From contig CM072527.1 in the NCBI GenBank assembly GCA_036898135.1, positions 33,144,060 to 33,208,059 on the forward strand: a stretch of DNA of 64,000 nt, in the 5' to 3' direction. The DNA is from Oncomelania hupensis (taxonomy: Eukaryota > Mollusca > Gastropoda > Littorinimorpha > Pomatiopsidae). Under the pieces are notes generated by a model. That model did no database searches. It was not told the origin of the DNA and was given only the letters and a program-made list of their open reading frames with translations. This document shows positions 37,301 through 51,215 of the stretch, one piece after another. The position numbers and the translations under genes were made by a program. Positions within the stretch are counted from its first letter, which is position 1, and the number at the start of each line of letters is the position of its first letter.

Positions 37301-40300
37301 TTCTCCGGGTACTCTGGTTTCCTCCCTTCCTTCAACACAAACACACCCAGCATGCACTAGGTCCCTTCTCCACCCCTGCCCCCCCCCACCCTACCCCTCC
37401 TACATTCCCCGTGGCCCAGGATTGTGTTCAGTCATCTGGGCCTCAGATGTTGCACCCAAAGACTGGAAACTGGTCACCTCAGGCGTCTTGAGGTAGATCT
37501 TGTTTCGGCCAGCGCCTTGAGCAGCTCTTGAGCTGGAAAAGTGTGCTAAATACAAACAAATAAATAAATAAATTAATCAAAATAAAAAAAACTAATGGTG
37601 CTGGAGGTGGTCAATTTAAAATGTCCCAAAAAATAACATTTGGCTTCCTTTCCGTATTTGGACAGCGATCTCCCTGCCTTTACACCACAAGTTTGAGCGA
37701 CAGACGTGGGCACTGCTGTGTATGTGAGAGTGAGAGAAACATGTGAGTGGGTTATGTTGGTACAGATCGCCATGCTTTGAGCCTGATGGGTGATATTAAA
37801 TTAATGATAAAACAGACAGCATATCCTAACACTTTATTGCTACCGTACTCTTTGAGGATGAGAGTATAAACCAAGGTCTAGTCTGTATAGGCAAGCATCC
37901 CACCGCAGGGAGATCCTGATGCCCATGTCTTAAATGACGAGAGCAAGAAACGCCACTACACCCAGCATGCACGAGCCGTTCTTGAGGTTCAGTGAACTGT
38001 AGAAGCAGATTTTGTGTGTAAGTATTTTATTTATTTATTTAATAACTTCTATGTAGCGCTTTTCCAGCTCAAGAGCTGCTCAAGGCGCTGACCGATACAG
38101 GATCTAACTCAAGACGCCCCGAGGCGCCCACTTGCAACCTTTGGACGCATAGTCTGACGCCCAGGAGACTGAGCACAACCCTGGGCGACCAGGATGGAGC
38201 AGTAGGGACCTAGTGCATGGCGGGTGTATCTGTGTCGCCAGCACTCATCCATCTAGGACATGAGCGTCAGGATCTTTAAAGTTCATGCGATGGAATGCGT
38301 GCATACACAGACCAGACCTCGGTTTATACTCCATCCAAAAGAGTAAGTAAATAATAACATCTAATATTCAGATATATATATATATTTACACAATTCTATA
38401 CCTTCTTCAGTCAGACTTTCCTTCCCTGATGTCATAACTTCGTCCTGGAACGACCAAACAAACAAACAAAAAAAATTGAATTAAAAAAAGTTTTAAAGAT
38501 AAATTTATATTTAGATTACAAACAAAATATATAAAATCCTCATGATTTCTCAGTCACAAAAATAGGGTGGGAATGGGGTATACAATACACAGAAGACCGC
38601 AACGGCCTGAAATCATACAAGGTGCATTGCAGCACTATCCTATCCTATAACTCGAAGGTCGTTGGGGCACCACAGATGATCGTTTAACCAGCATACTCCA
38701 TCTTTCTCTCTGTCCTCAGCAACCCTCATGGCTTCACTCAGTGTCAAACCAGTCCATTTTCGAATATTGTCCTCCCACCCATTTTTCTGTCTAACCTCTT
38801 CTTCTGCCTCCTTACTCTGTGTCCTGCAGGGTGGTTTTTGCACGGCCTGATGCTCTGGTGATATGGCCATACCATGGGAGTTTCCGTTTCTTCACCACTG
38901 TGAGCATGTCATCATATTGTCCAATGGCTTGTGTGATGATCTGTCGGACTTCGTTGTTGGTGATGTGCTGGGTATAGGAAATGCCCAGATGTCTTCTGTA
39001 GCACCTCATAATAATAATAATAATAATACCGGATGCTAATACGCGCTTTACTTCGAATTCAAAGCGCGGCGACCTATACCAACATACACGCTCACGTGCA
39101 ACAAATATATTACAGACACACAACAAGGACAACAGTATACAAAGCATATACGTGGTGTAAAGGCAGGGAGATCGCTATTAGGAAACTGAAAGTAAAATAG
39201 TTTTGTATTTTTTTAAAATTAATTTGACTGCATCCAATATTATTTTGTTGTAGATCTGCTGTGAGGGTCCATGTTTCGCAAGTGTATAGGAAGATGGAGA
39301 TGACAAGGGAACGCAGCAGCCTTGCCTTGGAATGTAGACTGATGGTCCTTCTTTCCAAATGGGCTTCAACCTTGACAGGGCAGCAGTTGTTTGTGCGATC
39401 ATGGAGAGAGCTTCCTGTCGGGACCCATTGTCTGATACAATGGATCCTAAATATTTGAAGCTATGCACTGTGTTGAGAGATAGGCCTTGGACTTTGATGT
39501 CCATGTTGATGCCTTTAAGATAAGATAAGATAAGATAAGATAAGACAACTTTATTATCTTTTACAAGAAATTACATTGTGGTGTACAATAATGGTACAGG
39601 ATGCAGTCAATATAAAAATTTCAAAAATAAAAATTCGATTTTCATCCGTCTTCTAATAGCGATCTCCCTGCCTTTACACCACCTGTTTTGAGTGATGAAT
39701 GTGTATTTGGTGTGTGTGAGGGTAAATGAGACAGGTGAGCATGTATGTTGGTATAGATCGCCGCGCTTTGAGCCTTTGGGGAAAGGAGCGTACATAGCAT
39801 CCTGTATTATTATTATTATTAATTACAATCAACAAGGAATAAACATCACAATAATAATTTGAACAACAATGATAATGACAATGAGGATAAAATTGTCACA
39901 CATTAATATAATTACACTAATGCGTGCTAAAATTAAACAACAGCAAATGTTAAATGAAATTATTTTGGACACATACAAACACACACACACACACACTGAC
40001 ACACACACCCACACATGTCATTTATTAAGTAATGAGACAGCCTTTGGGATAAAACTGTTTTTCGTTCTGAGAGTTCTGACCCCTGGTGTTCAGTAGCGCA
40101 TCCCAGAAGGCAGGAGCTGGAAAAGTGCGCATACACATGAGTGCTATCCAGCAAAATGCAACTGACTTTCCGCACAACACGCCTTTCATACAACACCTGC
40201 AGACACTGTTTCACTCCCACAACCTTCCCACAGACATTCACCACTCGATCCAGCACACTTTTGTTTTTTACGCAAAAACTTCCATACCAGCAGATAAAAG

Positions 40301-41736
40301 AAAAGGTAAGAACAGACTCAATAAAGAAGAGTAAAAAGTCTGAAGGATGCGGCTATTGACTTAGAGATTTCGAATTTTTTGGTGTTGTTGGTCATCATTT
40401 TGGTCTTCTCTGCACTTATTTCCATTCCATAGGCTCTGGAGGTGGTGTCAAGCCTCTATACCAGCTGTTCAATTCTTGTTCATCTCCCGCCAATCCATCA
40501 ATGTCATCAGCAAAACAGATGTTGGAGATTACTCTACCCCCTATGCTGACTGTGAATTCAGGATCTGCAAGGGCATCTGACATGATAAGCCCTAGGAAGA
40601 TGTTAAAGAGCATTGGAGAGAGTAGGCATACTTGACGCACACCACGATTGTTGTTCTGAACCAGTTCCCGATGGCGCTGTTGTGGAGGACTGCACTAGTA
40701 GCCTTGTCATACAGGCTTTTGATGACTTCAATAATTTTAGGGCTGATGTTGTACACACTCATGGTTGCCCACAGAGCTGCATACCAGACTCAGTCAAATG
40801 CTTTCTTGAAATCTATAAACACATGATATAGATGTTGGTGTTGTAAGTATTTCTCGCAGATTATTCTGAGGTTGAAAATCTGTTCAGTGGTACTTTGCCC
40901 TGCCCTGAATCCTGCTTGTTCTTCAGCTATGATTTGTTCAGCTTGGGGTTTCAACCTGTTTAGTATTATTTTCAGGAGGACTTTGCTGGGATGGCTGATG
41001 AGGATGATGGTGCGGTAATTTTCACACTCCTGAAGGTTACCCTTTTTGGGAAGAGTGATGACAAGCAACTGGGTCCATGGTGTAGGCCACTCCCCACTCT
41101 GCCAGATCTTGTTACAGATAATGGTGAGGGCATCAATCATCCCATTGCAGCACATGACAGCAATTTGGCTACATCATATTAAATGACACAGGCAAAACAA
41201 ACACTGGCTCTTTAAGGGGAAAAACCCCACCAGGTTCCAACTAACCGTGGCACCAGTCAAAAAATATACACCCATTACAAGTAGAAAAGAAAAAAACACA
41301 CAAAACGCGAGGGAAAAAAAAGCATAATCATGAAAACAAAGAAATGGAGGAAATACACTTCAATGAATACAAATATAAAATGCACATGCACAGATGACCA
41401 TCAAGCAGCATGGATGAGATGATGATGATGATAAGGATGGTGACGATAATGATGAAGACAACAAAGGACTGCAGAGGATGATTATGATGTTGATTATGAC
41501 CACTCTATCACCCCAGTGATGATTAGAAAGATAAAAATCCAACTCACTAGTGATGTATGGAGACAGCGAGAACAATGACAGTGGAAATAGTACTGCCGTT
41601 TCAATTGCTCTTGACGCTCCCATGAAGGTGCCAGCTGATCCACGTAATTGATAAACACAGCCTCTGACAGCTGCACGTGACGGCAACAGTTATTATTTCA
41701 ATGTCACTTACCATAAAATTCTGGACTTTTTTGTCA

Positions 41737-41768
<32 letters not shown>

Positions 41769-42781
41769 AGTAAATTTACGTCCCCGGACACATTAAGCGT
41801 ATAGGGGACGGGTGAAACACCACTATACTGGACTTTTTTGTCAAAACTGTGTCCCCTGTGCCTAAAATACTGACTCGGCTTGATTGTGGATTTTTTCGGA
41901 TGTTGAGTTTTTTCCCAATGAAACATTCAATTCAAACAGCATCAACAACTTAATTGCATTCAAAATATGACTCAATGCGCAGACAGGCACCTTATTTATA
42001 CGATCTGTATATTACCAAAAAAACTTTTTAGGACATTCAACAATGACATAATCACTAACCAATCAGAACAAACATCGCTAAATGGGCCACACACCGTGTT
42101 ACATCATGGAACGTTCTACAAAGTTCGAAGATTTGACTACCTGTTGCAAGAGAGATCCTGAACATTCCCATCAATGATAAACAAGCAGTTCCAGAAAGAA
42201 CTCAATAATGCTACAAAAGTATCGACTGAAGAAAACTAACAAGCCTTATGTAAAGCTTTTCCAGCGTCAACATAGACCCAAATCAACGGTAAAAAAATGC
42301 TAAAAAGGTACGCTTCGTCAGAAAATAAAGTTTGTAGTTATCAGGTGTCAGGTGCGTCCATGTGAGACGTCAAATAGGTACCTGTGCAACATTTCCATCG
42401 GGTATATCCTCCACTGCTCTGAGGTTTAAGGTTGTTCCTCGGAATGTCACCACAGCGTTGGGGCTACAGCGATGATCTAATACAGACGCACTGAAATAGA
42501 TTTTTTAAAATAAAAAATTTTAATGTGAAAGGAGAATTCGTGTTTAAATGTCATCCCAAAACAAAACCACATTTTCTGTTTAATTTTGTTCCTTTATTGT
42601 TTTTTGAATGTTTTTACTCTAAAATGACCTAGATGTTTGAAGTAAGAGAAAAATGGAGGATGCTTAAGAAAAATCTCATCAGATAACATCTAGGAGTGGA
42701 TTTCTTTTGAGGTGGCAGATGTCGTGACCAGTGCCAGTGACAGCACAGAGAGCAGACCTACCGTTGTGGCCTTATCTCATC

Positions 42782-42829
<48 letters not shown>

Positions 42830-42953
42830 TAATGTTATAATAATTGTCGTTATGATTATTATTGTGCTTGTTGTTCTTATTATTAGTAGTAACAGTAGTA
42901 GTATGGTTCTTCTTATTATTGTTTGCTATTAATCATTATTATTGTTACCATTC

Positions 42954-42997
<44 letters not shown>

Positions 42998-45900
42998 ACC
43001 AAAGGAATGCTAATTTAAATTCCAAAAACAAGATAAAGAACACAACACACATTTTCTAGCTAAGCTCTTCGTCAGGCAAAAAAAAAAACAAAAAAAAAAA
43101 ACACGATACTTCCCAACAGCACTTTAAGAAAGAGTTAAATGGTTCTAGAAAAGGGTCTCATTTTGGAACACTGGATAACCCTGTAGAGATAGAGAAGAAA
43201 CTAATAACACGGATTTCCCAATGAAGATTTCCCATTCAAGTTAACAGTATCACAGTATTTGCTGGTAGCTATAAAGGAGGTAAGAAGAAGATGAAGAAGC
43301 AATAATAATAACAATAGGTGAGAGATGGTCAAAATATTGGCCTCTGGATTTGGTTTATGCCAACATTTACAACCCCTAGCTCACATTAGCATTATGATGA
43401 AAAAACGCCTCACATTAATGCTATTAAAAAAAAACGCCTCACATTAATGCTATAATTTTTATTTAAAAAAACGCCTCATATTAACATTATGATGAAAAAC
43501 ACCTCATATTGAAATTATGATGAAAAACACCTCATATTGAAATTATGATGAAAAACACCTCATATTAACATTATGATGAAAACACCTCACATTAACATTA
43601 TGATGAAAAACACCTCATATTAATGTTAAGATGAAAAACGTTATGATAAAAAAAAATCTCACATTAACATTATGATGAAAAATGCATCACATGAACATTA
43701 TAATGAAAAATGCCTCACAATAACATTCTGATGAAAAACACCTCACATTAACATTATGACAAAAAATGGCTCACAATATCATTAAGATGAAAAACGCTTC
43801 ACATTAACATTATGATGAAAACCACCTCACATAAACATTATGATAAAAAAACACCTCAAATTAACATTATGATGAAAAACGCCTCACATTAACATTATAA
43901 AAACGCCTCACATTAACATTATAAAAATGCCTCACATTACCATTATGATAAATAAAAGCCTCACAATAACATTATGATAAAAAAATGCCTTACATTAACA
44001 TTATGATGAAAAACACCTCACATTAACATGATGAAGAACACCCCACATTAACATGATGAAAAACACCTCACATTAACATTATGATGAAAAACATCACAAT
44101 TAACATTATGATGAAAAACACCAGATTAACACTATGATGAAAAACACCTCACGTTAACATTATGATGAAAAACACTAATCCATGTTACTGAGAAAAACAA
44201 CAAGGACTATTATTGCAAAGTGCGCATGTATAGTAATGTACATTTTACAAACACAGTTAAATTTAACAGAATAGAAATTGGAAGTGGTGGCCAAATACAA
44301 ATATGGAGGCGGTGTTTCAGATTATAATAATACGAGCGAGCATTGTGGTCAAGTGGGTTAAGGCGGGACTACCTTGCCTGTTCACAGGCCAGAAACCAAT
44401 AGTGCCTGACAGGTGTAAGATCGATCCAGCATCTGGGCGTTAGGTTTTCCGAATATTGTTTACTTTCTACTTGGGCAACATCTCAGGGGTTTTCTCCGGG
44501 TACTCCGGTTTGCTCCCCCAGCAAAATTTCAAAAATACAACTAATGTTAAGTAGGTTGGGTTTGGCACGCCACAGGCTGCGACTACGCTTTTCCCAGGGG
44601 GAGGTGGCCCGGAATTTCCCAATAAAAAGGGACAATAAAGCGTTACCAAAAAATAAAATATAAAAAATTAAAAACTAATACGATAATTTATAGTGAGCAA
44701 GCATCTCACCAAAATGTAGTGATTCAAGGTGCGGGTTGTCACGCATGTATACACACACAGCCAAACAAACAGACATTCACTGAACATGGAAGGAGAAGAA
44801 TAAAAAATGTAAACCAACAGATACATAAATAAACATGAATAAATATCAACACATATATAAATTAAAAAAAAACAAAAATAATATACTACGTATATGTACA
44901 GATATTTTTTGAAACCCACAAATTTGGAGTGTGGTTTAAACAAAGCGTATTTACACTAAAGATAATACTGACTGATTGGAAATTGACTTTAAAATGACGA
45001 GTTTAACAATATTAACATTTACCTTAAAAAAATGCCTGATCCCACATCTCGCAGTTCTTCATCCGTTATGGAAAAAGTGTTGATCACCATCTGAAAATAA
45101 AGCAAAAACGTTTACATTTTATTACAAAACTGTCACACACATCTGAATTATTGAAAATACACTAAAACCATTTATATTTATATTTTAAAACCATTTTATT
45201 ACAGTCGCACTCCCCTTTCCCCCTACCCCCACCTCTCTTCAGAATCTACATACCTGCCAACAGCAGCTTGCAGAGGTTCCAGATGCAGTTTTATAGTACA
45301 ACTTCCACTGAAATTGTTTTAATACAGTGCACAATCAGCTCAAAGAACTGCTCCAGGTGCTGACCAAAATAAAGCAACTACCCTCTTTTGTCGCGCTGCA
45401 TCAGCTCTGTCGCAGACTGGATGGCAGAAAACAAGCTGAAGATGAATGATGATAAAACTGAAGTCATCGCCATTGGTACCAACAGCAAGCTCCGCCAGCT
45501 CTCGACACACTCTCTGCAAGTCAATGATCACTCTATCCCTTTCTCAACTTCTGCTCGAAATCTGGGTGTACATCTAGATGAGAGTCTGTCCATGGAATCT
45601 CACATCAACAATCTCTGCAAATCTCTGAATTTCCATCTTCGTCGTATCAGCAAAATCCGCCAATATCTTTCTGTTGATTCTGCCAACAAGCTTGCCGTCT
45701 CCTTCATCCTTTCTCGGCTTGACTATTGCAACTCTCTCTTGGCAGGTCTTCCTAACAACAAACTTCAAAAACTTCAGCGCATTCAGAACCATGCCGCTCG
45801 GCTGGTGCTCCAACAATCCCGACGCGCTAGCGCCACTTCCGCTCTGACTGCTCTTCACTGGCTGCCAGTGAAAGCCAGAGTTGACTACAAAGTTGCCTCT

Positions 45901-46387
45901 CTTTGCTATCAGTCTCTTCATGACCAACATTTTCCTGTCTACCTTTCTGAACTTCTCAACCCTTACAAGCCAACCCGCACTCTTCGCTTTCAAGACGCTT
46001 CTCTTCTGACAGTTCCTCGCTACTCTCTTGAAACATTTGGCAAGAGAGCTTTTTCCGTCTATGCTCCTACCCTGTGGAACAAACTCCCAATCAGCCTTCG
46101 CCAATCTCCATCTCTTGACTCTTTCAAAGCCCAAATGAAAACCTATCTCTTCCGCTTACACCTGTAGAACATCCTCCCTTGCGGACACCCTGTCGCGCTG
46201 ACATCTGAAGTGTGTGTGTGTGTGGGTGGGTGGGTGTGAATGTGTGTGTGTGTGTGAATGTTTGAGTGAATGCGTGTGTATGTGGATGCATGTGCGTATG
46301 CGTGTACTTGTCTTAAAATTGTTTTGCTTTTTAAATGACATTTGATCCCTCTTAACTTGTTTTCACTGTAAATGAAATTAGAACTGC

Positions 46388-46436
<49 letters not shown>

Positions 46437-47648
46437 GTTATTGGTGTTGTTACTATTATTATGTGAATCACAAATATGTTTTCTTTTTAAACCAGATTAA
46501 TGCCATTACACAAGCTTTTATTCTCTTCATCTGGCCTGTCATATGTTGTAACGATGTTTAGTTATTCAACGATTATTCTACTTTTAAAACTGCTGTATTT
46601 CACCACCATTTACACTTTACATCTTAGATGAGGCATTGTTGATCTGCCTCTTTTGGTATTAACGTCCCTCTCTTAAATATTTTCTTTGAAATTACTCATT
46701 TATTTTATAAGTTGATTGATTGATTGACTGATTTTATACTTTTATTTGTTGGTTTGTTATCTTCACTAGGTTTACATGTTGTCTTGTTTTTAAATGCAGA
46801 ATAGATTTATTATGCGTGTGTATCTGTGTGTGGCTGCGTGTGATCAAGCGCTTTGTGAAGCATTTTATGTTTGAATTGCGCTATACAAAATAAATTATTA
46901 TTATTATTACCCAAGAGGTAACATTTTTAGAAGTTCTAGTTTGTCTCCCTTGATTTCAATCTGATGATCATTATAATGTCATGTTTTTTTTCAAAAGTGA
47001 AACTTCACAGTAACGTATTAGGCATTCAAGATTCAAGAATACTGTATTTTATCAAACAGAGAAATTAAGATTACGCTTTGCTGACATCTCTACAACGAAT
47101 TGCAATAATAAATGTATAAGAAAAGGCAATGACAAACATTCTCTCACTAAAAGGTTGGACTATAATGAACCACAAACATTAACAGACATAGATCCAAGTT
47201 AATATGCCCCAACATGCAACAATGCATGTGAACTGTCTTTTGCGAGGTCTAGCAGTGGAAACAGCAGAGAACAGCCTGTGGTACACATCCACCTACAAAT
47301 ATGTGAAGCTCTGTGGGGGGACTATATGCACCGATCTTGAAGGTCATGTGTCTTCGGCGCAAGGTAACGAACATGGTATTCACGTGTTGAGAATAAACAG
47401 CCTAGGAAGTGCATCAGCCAGTCTTACCTGTCCAAATATCTGCATGTACGTTCCAGTGCCCATCTTTTGGAACTGACCTTGACCTAACAGAAGGGAGAGG
47501 GTAAAGGTCATGTCACCAAAGGCTTTGCAACGTTCAGCGTCTTGTTTGATCTCCTCCATATCTGTTTAAACAACAATAAAATGTTGAAACACATATTTCA
47601 GTGCACATAGATTTTGTTTACATAGAATTGAGCTATATAAGAAAAATA

Positions 47649-47687
<39 letters not shown>

Positions 47688-50600
47688 TACATGTTAGGCA
47701 CAGATGAGATACAAACACAATTTTGGGAGCTCTATTAATTTATAAACAAATAAATCAATCAAACGACTTTACGTGACATCAGTTGTTGAAAATGTCTTTG
47801 GGTGGGGTCGCCATCCATGGGTTTGTTATGTTTCCCAAGCTGGAAATTAAAAAAATTAAAAAATAAATAAATAAAATAACATTTATAACAGGAATGTCAA
47901 ATTATTAATGCAAGGCTACCCTGCAATAAAATAATGCCTTCAAATAATCTTGTGACTTGTTGTTCAAATCAAAATAATACCTTTCCCTCCCCACCTACCC
48001 CTGTTTTGGAACTTTATGCTTGCTATACTATGCAGGTCTGGAGAACTACAAACAGTTTTATACCACATTCTGTACAGCAGATGAACAGATAATAAACTCA
48101 AGCAGTTGTACAATATGTGTGTGTGGGTGTGCAGGTATGCACTGTTTGACAATGCAAATTATAATTCTGCAGTTTTGTAATTGTATTATGTGCACCATGT
48201 TGTAATTTCTATTAGATAATACAGTCGTCATATTCATATTTGTTGTCACAACGGGGAGGATATCAAAGGCGGACACAGGACTGTTGGATTTTTCCTTTGT
48301 GTTGATTATCGATTTGATTCTTATTTCATTTCACATGCAAACAAAATAACATACACCCTGATGCAAACATAACTCATTCAATCATTTTCAAACTTATTGC
48401 ATGCACACATTTTTCTGTAATCATAAATGTTTATCTAAATTCAAAACATAAGCTGTATAATACGACGATAGTACTTTCACATAGTCACACAATTATTCTC
48501 GTTATTATATTAGTCGCAATGTCATTCATTCTAGATCATACTTTTTCTTCCATTTCAAGAAGAAGATTTTTTGATGGAACCATTTTATAACAATAAATTC
48601 AAAATTGATCAGTTACCTTTCCACTTAAAGGACTGGTCAAATAACATTATATATATTTTGCCTCAAAGAATCATAAGTTCAATATTTATAACCTAGCAAA
48701 AAAAGTGACATTTTGGGAAAAAAGGCGACTTTGACTTTGAAGTGAAGTCATTCATTCACTGATCATTTATGAGGTCTCATTGGTATACACCATCTTACTA
48801 AGTTTGGTTGTAATAGTTAAAATAGGTTCTGAGATAGGAATTCACTTGCAAGTTTTGCACAGACAGACGGTGTATGGTGGACAGAGCAGGGATTAATCTT
48901 GAAAGTGACCATGATAGGTCATGTGACCAGTTCACATGAAAAACAATAGGTCATTTTGGAAAGCAATAAGTCACACAGTTTCATTCGATCGCTTATCAGT
49001 ACAAATGGTACAAAATAACAATGCTACGGCATTAACCGATTTTATATTCAGCCTTTTTAAATTGTTTAAATGACATGCTGATGCACACAGTTATAAGGAG
49101 AAATTCAATCCTTTTTAATTTGTCTGCTAATTATTACTGTTTTCACTGCTTTGGTTTTGCTGCTGCCCATATCTGCAGCGCTCTTTCTATATTTACAGTT
49201 CCAAGCTTTACAGAAACAGCAAATTCCGTGTTTCTGCTGTCAGTCTGTTCCGCAATGCTGTCAGAATGCGGTTTTGTGCAGAGAAGCCTCTCTCACAATC
49301 AGCAGTTTGCAGGGGGCAGGTAACCGCGAAAGCAGCCAGCTTCAGCAGGTTTGGAAATTCATCCAAGTGGTGAACTGCAAGCATGGCCCACACATGCCTG
49401 ATGTTTTCTCGTGGGTAGTCTTGTGAAAGCACTGTTGCTTTGGCCCTCCCCCATTCTTCCAAACATGCCTCAGAATTCAGTAGTGGCTGTGACTTTGTTT
49501 TTGATTTTCTTCATCAATCCAATCATGAGTCTGGATCTGCCCATAGTGATCCAATAACTTCTGCATCTTGGCATCTGCCCATTTAGACAACTTCTCTTCG
49601 CTGATCTGACTGATGGGCCGCATGGCAAGAATTCAAAAACATGACACTCCATTACCGACTTTTGGCCAGTTTCTGACCTTGGCTTTTTTTTCGGAGGCAT
49701 TTTTTTGTTTGTTGACAAAATGGAATCGCAAACTAGATCTACAGTGTGACTGTCAATGCGTTGGCGCGTCGCATGTCAGCAATGAAAACTATGGATCGGA
49801 AAAGTTTGTATTATACTGAAAGGGGAAATAATTTCGTTTCGGTAATGGTGGAGCTAAGTTTTATTGAGTTCGCAGTTTGTGTAGAACTTTTTAAATGACA
49901 AATCTTCACAAAGTTTGACCGCCCAATTGCAAAATCAATAGGTCACTTGACCAGCTGGCTGGCAAAACAATCGGTCATTTCAGATTTTTATGCGTCAATG
50001 ACAGATGACCGACGCCAAGAATAAAGCCTGACAGACTGACAACAAAAACATATTATGTAATTTTTGGACTATTTAGGACTCATCTCACCCAGATTTGCAA
50101 AAACCTGGATAAAAATATTTTTTTGCGGTCAGTACGTAGTGCATGTGAGTCACTAAAAAATCATAAATATATACAGTGGAGTCCGGGTATAACGAATCTC
50201 AAGGGGGGGAATTTCGGGTTCGTTACAAGCGGGATTCGCTGTAGAGATTTGTACTGTAAACGGAAGTACACACCGGTGATGAGTACACATCACAACATAC
50301 AGTACGTAGATCGATCTAGGCCTACGAAGTTTATCAACAATGACTTCATTCAAGGCTATTTATAGCTGCCAATGACAGTTATGACTTCAATGCCTGGTTG
50401 ACTTATGTACGAACTGGCATGCTTCTGCTGTTATTCGCTATTGGCGATGAGCCAAATGAGGCAAAGTAGGCCAAGGGAATACACACAAGCGGAGATTCGT
50501 TATTTGCCTAGCTGGATTTGTTCGTTATAGGAAGGGATTAAATAGTAAGACAAAGAAGGGAGTGTGTCGGGAAATGGATGGTAGTACGCTAATCGCGGGT

Positions 50601-51176
50601 GTTTGTAAGGTTCGTTATAGGTGGACTCCACTGTATATATACACATATACAAATACACACATAAGCACTACGTCCTTCTCCCCCCATCCCATGGTCGCCC
50701 AGGATTGTGCTGTCGTCTGGATGGCAGACGATGCCTCTAAGGCTGCAAAGTGGGCGCCTGGCGTGGCTTGAGTTGGATCCTGTATCGGCCAGCGACTTGA
50801 GCAGCTCTTGAGCTGAAAAAAAGCACTAAAGAAGAACGCTGGGATAAATAAAATGGTCGAGGTTGGAGTCAGTAGCAGCAGAGGAGGGGTTTATACCTGT
50901 TGTTTGATGACTAGCCTCAGCTTAAGCATGACGCTGTCCGTTGGAACATTAGGAGCACTGCGTTTTAAGCACTGGCATTCAATCTTGTGAACCTCCCAGT
51001 CAGCCCTCTGTAAAAAAAAAAAAAAATTAAATTGAAAGAGCAAGGTAAATATTGTTGTTGATTGCAAGATTTTAAAAACTGATAACGAGCCTACATACAT
51101 GTGAGCGTGATATGTTGGATACAGATTGACATGCTTTGAGTTTGATTTAGGAATAAGGCGCGTATAGCATCCATTA

Positions 51177-51215
<39 letters not shown>

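Larger units (their letters stand above)
38630..41165 (-). mobile_element. RTE-like LINE split by a second LINE and an R4 repeat
   Basis: The minus strand reads from IDALTIICNKIWQSGEWP (41140) through SGFRAG-type and YHVFIDFKKAFD (RT motif A, about 40800), SNICFADDIDGLAGDEQELN (C motif, about 40520), HSFKYLGSIVSDNGS (39460), GISYTQHI and KNGWEDNIRKWTGLTLSEA. The 3' tail (GGATA)n is at about 38631-38645. It is interrupted by the Rex-type LINE 39511-40372 and by an R4 insertion at 39010-39245. Confidence 0.82.

Noticed and set aside
43383..44177. CRISPR-like array
   Set aside because: Units are head-to-tail without unique spacers, and the host is an animal. It is a minisatellite.
45574..46134. 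186-codon minus-strand open frame
   Set aside because: It is antisense to the L2 reverse transcriptase ORF, whose plus-strand motifs are unmistakable.
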